Shown here: positions 10,641-23,089 of the stretch, one piece after another
How the letters are laid out: each line of letters starts with the position of its first letter
How positions within the stretch are numbered: position 1 is the first letter of the stretch
From: Prinsepia uniflora
Taxonomy: Eukaryota; Streptophyta; Magnoliopsida; Rosales; Rosaceae
Length of the DNA: 64,000 bases
Reading direction: 5' to 3'
NCBI GenBank assembly: GCA_032719365.1
Contig: CM064868.1
Location: forward strand, 4,618,001-4,682,000
The notes under the pieces: generated by a model
The model's input: the letters and a program-made list of their open reading frames with translations, nothing else
Databases searched by the model: none
Told to the model about the DNA's origin: nothing
Program-made: the position numbers and the translations under genes

Positions 10641-12415
10641 CAAGGTGCTGAGAGACCCAGCAAGCCTGTTTTGTGGGAGCGTGGCGGTTCTCGTAGCCTT
10701 AGTCCATTCCGAGGGAAAGATATGGAGTTTGAGAAACCTGAAGACTTTAAGGAGTGGAAAGCTCGTAATCAAATTGTTTTTCCCGAGGATGTCTTTGTGG
10801 AGCTTGGAGACAGATGCTCTTCCATGAAGGCTCTTAAGCATGGAAGGGGAAAGAACCCTGTCGGCGGTCGGTGGACTAAATTCCATCCCTTGACCATTGG
10901 GTGGGGTTTCAAGTTCCCGTTCTCGAAGTTCTTTTCTAAGATTATTGGCCGGATGGGATGCAGTCCTGCTCAACTGGACGTCGATGCTTATCGACACATC
11001 ATGTGCTTTGAGAAGTTGAACAAGTTCTTTAGCCTGGGACTCTCGGAAGATGAATTCTGGCATTGCTATTCAGTGTCACACAACGGAGTTACCGGCGGTC
11101 GGCTTTCTCGAGTTGTTCCCAAGGTGGAGCTATTTTTGAGGGCGGAGTTCAATGACAGTGCGTACAGGGTCAACTGTATTGAAGTCGGTGGTGCATGGGA
11201 CAAACACGCCTCCTCAGACCTGAGGATCGCCTCACATTTTCGTTCGTTTGATGAGTTGTATAGCGGTTTTGAAAGTCATCCTGATCTTAAGAAGATTGAT
11301 ATGGCTTTGAAGATTCCCCCAGAGTTCCGAGACATGAGTTGGCTACTTTCTCCACTTAGAGATTTGAATGGTGGGAGACCCTCGGATATCCTAATCAAAG
11401 AGTGGTTGAGTGCTCCTTTGCGGTTGAAGAAACCCGTTATCCAGAAGAGGAATGACAAGCAAGGATCCATTGTTTCCTTGGAGAAAAGGCATGCTGAGCA
11501 GCTTCATTTCAAGCCTGACCGTTCTATTCCTGCGGAGTCATCTAGCAAGCGTAAAGCTTCAGAAGGTCCTTGCGAGGGGGTACCCAAGCAACTTAAGAAG
11601 CTGAAGGTGATCCCCACCTCCCACTACCCGGTTCATCAAGCGTCGAGAGATGAATGCCTAGATCGGATAGTGGGGGAGACACGTGCGCCGTCCAAGATTG
11701 TTGATGTGATAGGTGCCTCCATCCCAACAGAGGACAGTCAGAAAACTGTTTCGCGAGGGGCTTTCGACAAGGTAGTCTGAGACCTTAGGATTGCGAAAGC
11801 TGGGGCCCATAAGTTGGTGGACATGCTTCGTGGGAATGTTGGTTTGGAGGGTGAAAATGAGCGAATGAAGAATGTAAACGTCTTCGAGAAGCCCGAGACC
11901 ACTCTAGTCGGAATAACGAAGTTTTGGTCGGAAGGATCCACTCTTTGGAAGTCAAAGTGGGCGAGCTGGAGGTGAGCCGTGCTGAGAGGATTCGGATAGA
12001 AAAGGAGCGAGACTCTGCTCGAGACGAGCTCTCTTTGCTGCGCAGAAAGTTGCAAGACTCAGAAGAAACAAGCAGACTTTTGGAGGTGGAGATCCATAGT
12101 CTAAAAGCGGCAATGCTCCCGGGACATGATTATTTACAATCGCCGCATGCCCCCACAACTTTGTGCCAAAGACCTGTTGAGGCACAAAAGTTGGATATGG
12201 CGAGTTGTAGCGGGGTCACCACCAAAGAGCGGGAACCAGAGTTGGAGCAAGAGCTGGAGCCTGTTCCGGTATCTTTCCCAGAGCCCGAGGCCGGGACCAG
12301 GAATGAAGTTGTCCCTGAGACTGCCGATTCATTGTTTCATGATACTTCCTTACTTTCAGCAGAAGAGTGGGAAGAGTTTAGAAACACGATGGGATTTGAA
12401 GATTTGCCTCCATAG
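10602..12415 (+). pseudogene. Antisense extra ORF of the Tat element (putative gypsy-type transposon domain plus coiled coil), broken
   Basis: It lies on the strand opposite gag-pol, between integrase and the 3' LTR. The first open segment (10602-11780, 392 codons) has a globular N-terminal half. There, GRWTKFHPLTIGWGFKFPF followed by QLDVDAYRHIMCF resembles the 'putative gypsy type transposon' (transposase_28/PMD-like) domain reported from Tat-lineage extra ORFs. A basic K/R-rich linker follows. After a TGA at 11778-11780 the same frame stays open to about 11876, then homology-like coding continues one frame over into the second segment (11924-12415). That segment is a Glu/Arg-rich heptad coiled coil with an acidic tail ending EEWEEFRNTMGFEDLPP. 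One stop and one frameshift therefore split an ancestral protein of about 600 residues. Splicing across 11780-11924 is a less likely alternative. The function of such proteins is unknown. Confidence 0.7.
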
Positions 12416-12719
12416 TTACATGTCGGCTTGTTCTTGTGTGCATTTTTTTTATGTATTGTACAACTGGTGTGAGCAATCGTCATGTGATTTGCCAAACACT
12501 TACCAAATGAATAAATAAGAAGAATTTAAGTTAAGTTGTTGAAACGCAAGTGTTAACTTTCTTACATGTTATGTGTCGAAGTGAATATTTGTAAATGCCT
12601 GTTAATGTATTGGTGTGAGTTTGTTAATATGCCTCAACCAAGACCATGTGTGTATAACAGTGGGTTCTAAATGACTTGTGACGCTTTTAGACGATTAAGT
12701 CTTTGGAATGATGCCTTCA

Positions 12720-12985
12720 GGGAAGGGCTTGTGCTTCTTTAAGAGAAGGCTTGAAGTGCTTCGATGAAGAAGACTTAGGGAGCTTCCAAGAGGAAGGCTT
12801 AGGATGCTTCCTAGGAGGAAGGCTTGAGGTGCTTCCTGAAGGAAGGCTTTGGATGCTTCCCGGAGGAAGGCTTGAGGTGCTTCCTGAAGGAAGGCTTCGG
12901 ATGCTTCCCGGAGGAAGGCTTGAGATGCTTCCTGAAGGAAGGCTTTGGATGCTTCCCGGAGGAAGGCTTGAGTTCTTCCCGGGGG
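12720..12985. repeat. 24 bp minisatellite in the Tat element's 3' region
   Basis: About eleven tandem units with the pattern GAAGGCTTgaGgTGCTTCC plus 5 bp alternate between two subtypes (TGAAG and CGGAG ends), so the higher-order period is 48 bp. It lies between the integrase stop and the antisense ORF. Tandem arrays in the 3' UTR are typical of Tat-lineage elements. Long frames through it on both strands are by-products of the period being a multiple of three. Confidence 0.95.
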
Positions 12986-13046
12986 AATAAAGTCTTTTAT
13001 TTAGCATCAAACAACGACTAGCTTTATTATTGAGCTCGAGTTTGTA

Positions 13047-16000
13047 TTACACATAATATTTTCGGAGGTGATGAGCGTTCATGGAACCACTCACTAACTT
13101 CCCGTCCATGGTCTCCAAGGTATAGCTTCCTTTTCCGCCTACTTGGTAGATTCGGTAAGGTCCTTCCCAAGGGGACTTGAGTTTTTGAGACCCTGGACGA
13201 TTGGGTGCCGCAAACTTTTTCTTGAGAACAAGGTCTCCTGGGAGAAAGTGCCGGAGTCGAGCCTTCTTATTATAGGAGCTTCTCACTTGCTGCTGGTAGC
13301 TGGAGATACGCTTCACTACTTGCTCTCTTAATTCCTCGCTGAGATCAAGTGAAGTTCTCAGAGCGATGGAGTTGACTACTGGATCGTCGAGCTCGGTGAA
13401 GGGTGCCGGGACAACAACGTGTGGAGGAATGACTGCGTCAGTACCGTATGCAAGGGTGAATGGAGACTCTCCTGTTGCTCGACGCGGAGTGGTACGGTAT
13501 GCCCAGAGCGTGCCATCCAACTCCTCCTCCCACAAGCCTTTTTTATCGTCGAGCCGCTTCTTGATACAGTTAAGGATCGTTTTGTTGGAAGCTTCAGCTT
13601 GGCCATTACCCTGGGGGTAATATGCAGTTGAAGTGAAATGCTTGATCCTCCAAAGCTCAAAGAACTCGTTGATTATGGCGCCAGTGAACTGAGTCCCATT
13701 GTCAGTCAGAATGACCTTGGGGAGCCCAAATCGGCAGATAATCTGGCTCCAGATGAATTTTTGGACATCAGCCTGGGTTATGGCAGCCAAAGCTTTTGCC
13801 TCCACCCACTTAGTGAAGTAGTCAGTGGCGACAATCAAATACCTCTTGCTTGGGATTGGGGTACTTGGGAGTGGTCCAACGATGTCAAGTTCCCATTGCA
13901 TGAATGGCCAAGGGCTTAACTGTGCATGCAACTCTTCCGGTGGTGCCAATTGGTTAGGCTTGAACCTTTGGCATTTGTCACATTTCTGGGCGTATTGCAA
14001 AGCTTCCTGGCGTAGAGTAGGCCAGTAAAACCCTGCACTAAGCGTCTTTTGAGCGAGCGATCTTCCACCGGAATGATTTCCACAATGCCCTTCATGAACT
14101 TCTGCCAAGACCTTCAATGTTTCTGGGTGCCTCAAGCATAACAAGTTTGGTCCTGTAAAGCTTTTTCGAAAGAGTTGCCCCCTGTCGACATAGTATCGCA
14201 CAGCTTTCATCTGGATTTTGCGGGCCTCTAATCGTTCATCAGGCAATATTCCATGTTCCAGATAGTTGAGGAAAGGATCTTGCCAGCTTGGAGATGAACC
14301 AATTTGTCTCACTTCGATCTCCCTCATGTCAATACTTCTCCGTTCGAGATATTCGATCGGGATCGAGCGCTTGAAACGAAAGTCAAGTGATGATGCTAGA
14401 TTGGCCAGCGCATCTGCTTGCGTATTTTCCTCTCGTGGAAGTTGATGAAAAGTAAAAATTGGGAAAAGGGTAAGCATTTCCTGGACCTTGTTATTATACT
14501 TGAGCATTCTTGCATCACGCGCAGCATATTCTCCGGTTGATTGGTTAGTAATCAATTGCGAGTCCGAATGAATAGCGAGGCGTTTGATTCCCAACTCCTT
14601 GGCAAGCGTGAGCCCGCAAATCAAAGCCTCATACTCTGCTTCATTGTTAGAGGCTTTGAATCCGAACTGTACCGCCTGTTCCATCATTGAGCCATCTGGA
14701 GTGATAAGGACAATCCCTGCTCCTGCCCCCCTTTGGTTTGAGGAGCCGTCAACAAAGAGTTTCCATAGAAGATTGGAAATTGAGGGCTATAGGGAAGAAG
14801 AACTGGCCTCTTGATCCCGTGGTAGAGAAGTGTCGGCGGCCCCGGGGGTTTTGCCAAGCTTATTGCCTCCTTCCAGTGACGCCGGTGTGAACTCCACAAC
14901 AAAATCTGCTAAGGTCTGGCCTTTGACAGCTGTCCGTGGACGATAGAACAAATCATGCTGACTCAACTCGATGGCCCATTTCATTACCCGTGTCGATGCA
15001 TCAGGTGCATGGAGCAACGAACGGAGTGGATATTCGGTCATGACGATCACTCGATGAGCTTGAAAGTATGGCCTCAGCTTTTTTGTGGTAACTAGTAATG
15101 CTAGAATCAGCCTTTCAAATTTCGGGTATCGTGTCTCAGCATCAAGGAGGGCTTTGGATGTGTAAAATACAGGAAGCTGAATCCCATTTTCTTCCCGGAT
15201 AAGTGCAGAGCTTACGGCAACGTCCGAAACCCCCAGATAGAGGAACAGGTCCTCATTATCCTTGGGTTTTGATAGCAATGGTGGGGATGTTAAGTAGGCC
15301 TTGAGATCTTGAAATGCTTTCTCACAACCTTCATCCCACTTATCCCTGGATGCCTTCTTTACTGCCTGGAAGAAGGGTCGACACCGATCAGTTGATTTGG
15401 ACAGGAACCTATTCAACGCTACTGCCCGTCCAGTGAGACTTTGAATCTCCTTCAGACTTGATGGGGATTTCATCTCGAGTATTGCCTTGATCTGTTTTGG
15501 GTTTGCTTCGATCCCGCGTTGAGTCACAAGGTATCCCAAGAATTTCCCCGCTGAGACTCCGAAAGTACACTTAAGAGGGTTGAGCTTCATTTTGTACTTC
15601 TTCAGCAAGTTGAAGGTTTCTCGCAAGTTGGCGATATGATCCCCTCGTTTTTCTCCTTTGACCATGATATCATCCACATAGACTTCCATGGTTTTGCCGA
15701 TGAGATCCTTGAACATCCGATTGACGAGCCTCTGGTACGTCGCTCCTGCATTCTTGAGGCCAAATGGCATCACCTTGTAGCAGTATACACCGCGGTCGAA
15801 GACGAAGGCCGTCTTGTCCTTATCGCTTTCGTGCATGGAGATCTGATTATAGCCTGAGTATGCATCCAGGAAGCTTAGCAGCTCATTCCCTGCAGTTGAA
15901 TCTACCAAGAGATCGATTCTAGGCAGAGGATAGTGATCCTTTGGGCACGCAAGATTGAGGTCGGTGTAATCAACACAAACTCTCCACCGTCCAGCCTCTT

Positions 16001-18986
16001 TTTTCTTGACAAGCACGACATTTGCTAGCCATTCAGAGTGCGGAACTTCTTCAATGGATCCAACAATGAGTAACTTGTCGATCTCCTCTTGAATGATAGC
16101 AATTTTATCTGGGGAAAAGTTGCGTCTTTTCTGTTTGACCGGCTTGTGGTGGGGATTGACGTGTAGCCTGTGGCTAACGATAGTAGGGTCAATCCCAGGC
16201 ATGTCAGACGGAGACCAAGCAAAAACTTCTTTCTCCCTACGCAGGAAGGCTATGAGTTCTTCCTTTTCTGTGTCACTTAACCGGGCGCCAATACGGGCCT
16301 CTTGCTCAGGATGTCGAGGGTCAAGCTGAACGAGGATGACGTCATCCTCCGGCTGCCACCCTTCCGGAGCCGATGGTTCCTCGTGAACGTCAGGATCTTG
16401 TCCTGTGATTAGTTGCTATTTGGGAGATGAAGAAGAAATCTTGCCCCTATTGGATGATCCTGCTTGGGGAATGAATTCTGCCACCTTTACCTCCCTTAGC
16501 CCTTCGGTGAGGCACCGTCGAGCCATCGTCTGATCGCCCTTGATTTCTCCGATTCCACCACCGGGAATAGGGAATCTAATCTTTTGGTAGAGGCTTGATG
16601 TGGTTGCGAGGATTTTGTGAAGCCATGGCCTTCCGAGGATTCCATTGTATGGAGAGTACTCGTCCATGATGTAAAAGGTCTGGGTCGTGACAACGGGGTT
16701 TGAATGTACATCTAGCTGGAGTGTACCAATGGTCATACTAGTTGACCCATTGAAGCCTCGGAGAGGGACAACCCCTTTTACCACTAGGCTTTCTAACCCC
16801 ATCTGGCGAACTGCCTCCAGGCTGAGGATATTCGCCGCACTCCCTTCATCCACGTGAACCTGATCAACCTGAGCATGAGCGATCTGGATTGATACGACCA
16901 ATGCGTCATCGTGCGGCCAATCAAGTCCCTCCTTGTCTTTCAAAGAGAAACCAACGACAAGGTCGTTGGCCACCCCGGTGGTGGTGACTTGGGAGACTTG
17001 AGAGATGGCAAGAGCATCTCGTATTTTTCTCTTTTTCTGCTTGGAGGTGGTTCCTAGCAATTCTGATTCAGCCATGATGGTGTTGATGCGAATCATCTTG
17101 GCTGCAGGTTCCTTTGGTCCTTTGTCAGTAGGTCGATCTGCAGCCTTCCCCTTGACATACTCAGTACAATGCCCTTCCTTGATGAGATTTCAGAGATATC
17201 TCTCAAAAGATATGCATTTACCGATGTTGTGCCCATAGCACTCGTGGAAGGCACACCACTTTGTTTTATCAGCCTTCTCCTGATCTCCCTTGACTGGTTC
17301 TGGCTTTTTAAACCATGGTTTGTCCTTAATCTCACTGTGGATCTGATGGACTGGTAAAGATAGTTGCAAATTAGGCTTCCCTACTGCCGGAGTTTGGGAA
17401 GGTTGTCCCGCCTTGCGCTTGTTGGTCTTTCCAGCCGTAAACTTTCCATGGGATTCCTCCTTTTTGGGGGTCTTCTCACCAGCTCCAACATGATCCTGAG
17501 TTTGAGTGGCGTTCTTCTCATCCTCCCAACTTGCATGTCGCTCTGCTAGCGAAAGTATTTTGGTGAGACTTCGCGCATTACTCATGACGATATCCCCGTA
17601 AAGTTGGCTGTCCCGAGGGAGTCCTTGTTTGAACGCCATTGTTGCTACAAGGTCACTACAGCCGACAATGCGAGACTTCTCTTCGCAAAATCTGCGTATG
17701 TACTGTCGCAGAGTATCTTTTGTTCTCTTTCGGACAGAGAAAAGGTGGTCATCCTTTACCTCGATTGTCCGAAGTTGTGCATATTCCTTCACAAATGCCA
17801 AGGCCAACTCTTCAAAGGACTCAATCGACCATGGGGGGAGATGATTAAATCAAGTCATGGCTTGGCCTTGAAGAGAAGCCTGGAAAACTTTGCACATAAG
17901 TGCATCGTTAGACCTGTGGGGGATCATGACTCCTCGGTAATAATCTATGTGTTTTACCGGATCGGAGGTTCCTTTGAATGGGGTAAAGTTCGGCGTTGCG
18001 AACCTCTGGGGAAATGGCTCCTCCTCGATATCTCTTACAAAGGGTGTAGAGAGCTGTATTTGGCGGCGTAGATCGTCCTCTAGATCGCCACCTCGCTGAG
18101 CACGGAGGTGCTTGTCCAGTATCTTTTGAACATCATTAGCCCGTAATGCGCCGTGCTGAAGCGATGAATTCCGTTGTGACAGTCGTCGAGAACCTCCGTG
18201 GGCTTCTTCCCTCGATCTATGGGATCGTGTAGGGGAGTAGGCCTCATCCTCTCCCTCACTGTCGTGGACAGATCGCCTCAGGTTTTGGTATAGAGCCTGC
18301 GGTTGCCCCCTACTCCTATGTGAGTGTTGTGAGAGCTCTGCTCGTGAGGTTGTCCCAACCCTTCCTCCTAGCCGTCTACGTACTAACGGCTTTAGGCGTT
18401 GTGGGCTTTTCGCTTGACGAGCGTGACTTTCCGCTCCAGAGTCGCTAAGCGAAGTATCTCGTGACATTGTTTGGCAGCGGACTTGTTCTTTCCCAGGGCG
18501 TCTTTGGGTATTCTCCTGTCTGTGCTGCTCCTGGATTGGTCTCCCTGCGAGGATTTGCTGCAAGAGCTCCGATTGAAGTTGAACTTGGTTGCTCAACCTT
18601 TCAACTTGTTGCGCCAAGATGTCCTGGGGGGGTTGGGGGTGACCTCTCCCTGAGATGTCATGATTCCCATCCAGGAAGTGCCTTAGGACCATGTTTGCTG
18701 CAGGCTGCTCATGTCGCGATGTACTTCCCATCAATCTCCCGCCTGCCCGTTGTAGAGTCGAAGTTCCTTCCCCTGGCGGGGGTATTTGGCTGGCCGAAGA
18801 GTGGAAGGTTCCGAAGCTGAAGGTTGGTCTCCCTCCGAGTGTCTCAATGGGCGCTTCTATGGTCACACGCCTGGGTTGAGCAGGGCGCTTCTCCGGAGTC
18901 TCAATGTGAGTCTCATTCCTCGTCTGAGCTGTTGAGGCAGAAACACCTTCTCTGGCTGACTGAATGGATCGACGAACCTTAGCCAT
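13047..18986 (-). pseudogene. Tat-type gag-pol polyprotein with four in-frame stops
   Basis: One reading frame runs from the Gag ATG (18986, MAKVRRSIQ) to the stop at 13047. It is interrupted by TGA (17850-17852), TGA (17190-17192), TAG (16416-16418) and TAG (14787-14789). Order: Gag (about 18986-17190, with a CX..HX..C remnant WCAFHECYGHNIGKC near its end); protease (DEGSAANIL at about 16830); RT (VLVKKK, MPFGLKNAGATYQ, YVDDIMVK) from 16202; RNase H (about 15300-14950); archaeal-type RNase H with FVDGSS and NNEAEYEAL across the 14787 stop; integrase with HHCC finger (HCGNHSGG to CDKCQRF) and DDE residues in WELDIVGP, TDNGTQF and NGQAEA. The C terminus lacks a chromodomain. With no frameshift, decay is only by point stops. 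It is unlikely to make a full polyprotein. Confidence 0.92.
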
Positions 18987-19138
18987 GCTGATTTGAACAA
19001 TGTCGATGAACGACGAACGAAGTCTTGATGAGTGATGAACAACGTTCAAAATCTTCGAACAATGTCGATGAACGACGAACGAAGAAAGATGAACGATGAA
19101 CAAATGAGAGAGCTTCTTCTGAGTATAACTCAATAGCT

Positions 19139-19154
19139 CTCAATGAAAGCACCA
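19139..19154 (-). promoter_or_regulatory. Primer-binding site of the Tat-type element
   Basis: In sense orientation TGGTGCTTTCATTGAG begins 2 nt after the 5' LTR. It differs from the initiator-Met site used by the chromoviruses here and is of the kind commonly seen in Tat/Retand elements. I do not assign the tRNA. Confidence 0.7.
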
Positions 19155-19156
19155 AT

Positions 19157-19728
19157 TGTTGAATCAAAGATTGAACTCGTCGCGAAAAGTCCTCACAATT
19201 CCTGCAGACAGCAAACAATTAGCTATCGTTGCTTCGATCGATTTACCCGGGGGGTTGTTCGACCAAGAACACTCCGATGCTTAAGTTAGCTTTGAGAGAG
19301 GAAAAAGATATACTTCGAAACGAAGAATCAACGTACCTTGGAAGTGAAATGTGCCTTGCTATTTATAGAAAAATCTTGGGAGCCTTGGAGAGTTCTGATT
19401 GGTCGGTTTGAATATTTAATTAATAAATAATATATTATTAATAAATGAATAATATATTATTTTGATAATCATAATGATGGCTTATCATGATAGTAATGAT
19501 ATTTAGTGTATTGTAATATTAATATTAATTTACCGTTATTAAGAATAACGATAATTATCTCTCGGAGAGAATATCAATATTACGGAGGTTTTAACCCGCC
19601 CAAATAACGTATTTAACTGGTAAATAGATTATTTGATGTGCGGGTATTTTTCGAATGATCAGTGTTATTTTTGGGAATTACGGGACACGTGATGGCTCCA
19701 TAATTTTCGGATGATTCTGGGTTCCAGA
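19157..19728 (-). repeat. 5' LTR of the Tat-type element
   Basis: It is 572 bp and a direct repeat of 8237-8808. Its first two sense bases appear as TC rather than TG, a single change inferred from the flanking TTCAT duplication and the other LTR. Confidence 0.95.
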
Positions 19729-19733
19729 TTCAT

Positions 19734-21530
19734 CAACAGAATAATCACTCATCTTCATTGGAGGAGCTGCTTACAATAATGCCTTCTACCGGGGGCAAAC
19801 CCTTGTAAATGGTTTTCCAAAAGCTCGTGCTTACAGTCTCCGTGGATTGTATTTAGTTGGAGTGTAATAATTGTGTTTTAAAAAGTTGTCGGAAGTCTTC
19901 GACGACCGTCATCCGAACCATTTTCAACCTGGTTTTGTGTCGTCTTTGCTCCTTAAAGCTCAAACCGACTGCTACCAATTTGCCATTTACTCGTAGCTGA
20001 AATGTTCCCATCTCTCAGCTTTTTTTGAGTGTGTTTTGTTGCCATTTTATCTTTCATGCTTGCGTCCATGTAAATGTTCTTTTTTCCTTTTATTATTTTT
20101 TTAAATTTTTTTATCGACTCCTTTTAAAGGTTTTGTTCGCTTGTTTATGGGCCTGGTTAGTATATTTCACTTAGTAAACCAAAAAAATAATAATAATTAA
20201 TGCCTTCTAGTTTCTATTTCTTATTGAGTGATTATTTTGAGTTCTTCTCTTCATACACGATATTACGTTTTTATTAAAATTGTGATATATTTAGATATAG
20301 CAAATCTCATTAGTACTTAATTTTTTTCATAAGAATTATAACTCGAAGTTCAATTTGATAATTCAAAATTACAACCTAAAGCTTGAAGCTCTAAAGAACT
20401 AATATATGCCCTAATTTGTATCAAAGTTTAAAAAAGATTCTAAATTTATACTAAAAAGGACCAATCATTTCATAAGAACAATATTAATGAAAAATCTGCA
20501 TTTAAAATAGTGAGGACTGAGGAGTAAAAACAAGAGCGTAATTGTATGCATAGGCAGAGGCAGAGTCAGACTCACAGAGGAAGACGTGAGGGAAAAGGTT
20601 AAGCAAAAGATTTGGAGGAAACGTGGGTTGATGTGGATCTGTCATCGCTTCCTGCAACATTCACCCACCTCAGATATATAACACCAGAAGATTGCATGTT
20701 GTACAGATTCAAAAGTTGTGAAGCTCTCGTCCCAAAATAAACCATGCACACCTATATCATGGCAGACTAAAAACAAAGTTATAACTTATAAGCTTGGAAT
20801 ACCTTGGTGCACCCCGTTAACATCAGAAAATTTTGTCTTGGGCCAAAGCAAATGAGCAGAAGAATGAAATGGCCAAGTCGTAAAGCCCAGTCCAATAGTA
20901 TTCATTTGAAACATGAGACGTCGAAAATTAGAGGAGAGGAAGTTGGTTCTCACACGTGCAACGGATAAATAGCTAGAGGGGATGTTCTCCACAAATTTAT
21001 TGCAACATGGGCCTCACCGAGGTCTACATTAAGAAGAAGGCATAGAAAAGAATAACGTAAACTATTTGGTCGGTCGTCACACAATCACTTGATTATAATC
21101 GGATTTTCTTAAGAAGAGAGACATATTCGAATGTGCTAACTAGTGCTTTTCATGGCTGTCTAAGTCATGAAATCAATTATGTGTTTTGGTCAAATACTAT
21201 CATCCTGATTTAAAGAAACTTGTGTATCTAACCAACTAATGTACTAAATAACAAACTGGTAACTTGACCATCATATAAAGTCATATGAACTTGGACTAGA
21301 TTGAAAAAAAATAATTATTAAAGTCTTTCGATACATTAAGAACCATGCATAGAAAAGAACAACGAGTTATTTGCTCGCTTTCCGCACAATCACTTGATTA
21401 CAATAAAGGTTTTTGGGCCACAAACGGAATTCATCTTCAAACTAGCTAGTATTTTCCTTTTAGTTAGTCCATTTAGGGAAAGAGTGTGGTTCAAATGTCT
21501 CTTAGTCCATTACTTTTAAATAAGGGTGAC
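19734..21530. other. Intergenic region, no recognised gene
   Basis: Some coding-like composition appears at 19.73-20.17 kb but no long frame. T-rich tracts are at 20080-20120. The rest is AT-rich spacer. The short minus-strand ORF at 20786-20992 has no recognisable motif. Confidence 0.55.
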
Positions 21531-21534
21531 ATTT

Positions 21535-22070
21535 TTTGACACGACTGGAAACCCGCATGAAATTTATCTGGGTCAATCTGCATGATTAAAATTTCGGGTC
21601 ATTTTCGAGTCAGCCCGTTATGACCAGTTTATTAAATTGGTGAGTTTTGGGTCAACCTGTTAACCTGTATAATGATCTGTTAACCCGTTTAATAAATGGG
21701 TAGATTTCGGGTTAACAGGCTAACCCGTATATTGTCTTATATATTGACTCATTTAATAAACGTGTCATTACTAATTAATATATCTACCCATTTACCTACC
21801 TAAATATCTATTAAATCTTATAATTTAAATAGATTAAACATGTTAAATGGGTTAAACGGGTCAAACTGGTCATAGGTTAATTGAGTTTTGAGTATGACCT
21901 GTTTATTAAATGGGTTAAACGAGTTACACGGGTCATTAACAGGTCGAGTTCGGGTTGAACATTCTTGACACGATTATTAAACGGGTCGAATTTGAATTGG
22001 GTATAAATGGATAAAATAGAATTCATGACACGACATGAACTTAATACGACACGACCTCATTATCATCCCT
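21535..22070. repeat. Dispersed repeat rich in 'aacccgtttaataaa' submotifs, copy 1
   Basis: Variants of GTTAACCCGTTTAATAAA and GGGTTAA recur at short intervals in both orientations. A diverged copy in the same orientation lies at about 63385-63825 and shares TATATTGACTCATTTAATAAACG-like and GACACGATTATTAAAC blocks. It looks like an old non-autonomous element; I do not assign a superfamily. Confidence 0.75.
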
Positions 22071-22799
22071 ATTTGTAAACCATCTACACATACCGCATAA
22101 CACATCCACTAAAAGAAACCGCACGGAAATTCGTACCTTCATTTCATAACTAAATTCCACACGAAAGCCACCAAAAGTGACCTTAGATCCGCCATCACGA
22201 AGAAGTTTTGGGCAGAACAGCTTCATTTTATTTCCACATTTTGTCGTGGCTAGCTATAAGGAATCTTTTGCTGTCCATAATATACTTGAATATTGACGAT
22301 AATTGACTGATTGTGACATTCGTCATGCAATTCATTGGGTGTCTTAATTCTCATGTGAGAGTTGACTCAATAGTGTGCGTGATCACATGGCTCTACATGA
22401 ACTAGATTATGAATCATTGAAATTGGATCCAATCTTATAGAAAGTTAACGTGTGATGCTATAGCATGTAGCCATGTACATACTCCGATTTTTGCATGTAA
22501 AGAAGCAAATGGAGGAGAAACCAAAGGAGTGTCACCCTAAAGTGGATTGCCCAGAGATCCAATATGGGTCGGGTGTAATGGGATGTATTTGGGCCTATCA
22601 AGGCCGGCGCAAATTCGAGACAAGTGAAGTCTAAGATTTGTGCGCCCTAAATTTTAGAGATGGATTTAATTTATACTATTAATTTATTTGAAATAATCCA
22701 TTTAAAATTATTTGCGGCCTTATAACCAAATTTAAATCAAATAATATAGTTTAAAAGTAATTTTTGTTAAGGCCCAAAAGTTAATATGATTACTTTCTT
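22071..22799. other. AT-rich region outside the left inverted repeat
   Basis: No gene is seen. The segment AGGCCGGCGCAAATTCGAG at about 22600 may pair weakly with the region near 63000-63060 in inverted orientation, which could extend the inverted repeats described below. Confidence 0.4.
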
Positions 22800-23062
22800 T
22801 TTTTTACAAAAAAGACCCATATATATTAGGCTTTTTAGGTTTTGCACTAGGAATAGAAAAATAAATCTTAAAATGCACAAGGAACAAAAATTTACCTCAA
22901 TGTGCACCATGAACGGGTGCAACGTAAAAAATATTGCATAATCCTTTAGTTAATGTTAATAACATCGTTTAAATCTGATGATGTGCTAGTAATATTACAC
23001 AATTAATTAGGGTAATTAAGACATTTGTTTTATTTTATTATATTTTCTATTATAACTCTTTT
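22800..23062 (+). repeat. Left inverted repeat flanking the ATL fragment (candidate MULE TIR)
   Basis: Read as reverse complement, 62474-62742 matches this segment. The match is strongest at the inner end, over about 50 bp with AATTAAGACATTTGTTTTA and TTCTATTATAAC. It decays outward through GTTAATGTTAATAAC and AATGTGCA to AGGCTTTTT. A central TTAACGGCGTTAAT-like dyad (seen at 62560-62580) and the gene fragment between the arms suggest a Mutator-like element. The outer ends and the 9 bp duplication were not resolved by eye. Confidence 0.7.
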
Positions 23063-23089
23063 TAAAAATTAAAACTAATAAAATACCGA

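Larger units (their letters stand above)
8237..19728 (-). mobile_element. Complete but inactive Tat/Retand-type Ty3/gypsy retrotransposon
   Basis: Two 572 bp direct repeats bound the element (8237-8808 and 19157-19728). TTCAT is duplicated outside (8232-8236 and 19729-19733). The transcription sense is minus, so the right LTR is the 5' LTR. Order in that sense: 5' LTR, primer-binding site, gag, protease, RT, RNase H, a second (archaeal-type) RNase H, integrase, a 24 bp minisatellite, an antisense ORF, an LTR-like stretch, purine tract, 3' LTR. A second RNase H, no chromodomain and an antisense ORF before the 3' LTR are hallmarks of the plant Tat lineage. The LTRs differ at about half a dozen sites that I noticed, so insertion is fairly recent, but gag-pol and the antisense ORF carry disabling changes. 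Confidence 0.93.

Noticed and set aside
10368..11063. 231-codon minus-strand ORF
   Set aside because: It lies opposite the antisense ORF and its composition mirrors that frame. No motif; it overlaps the short duplication. Treated as a shadow.
12717..13010. Repetitive ORFs of the type LPSGS/LPPGS and MLPGGRLEVLPEG
   Set aside because: They are translations of the 24 bp minisatellite, open only because the unit is a multiple of three.
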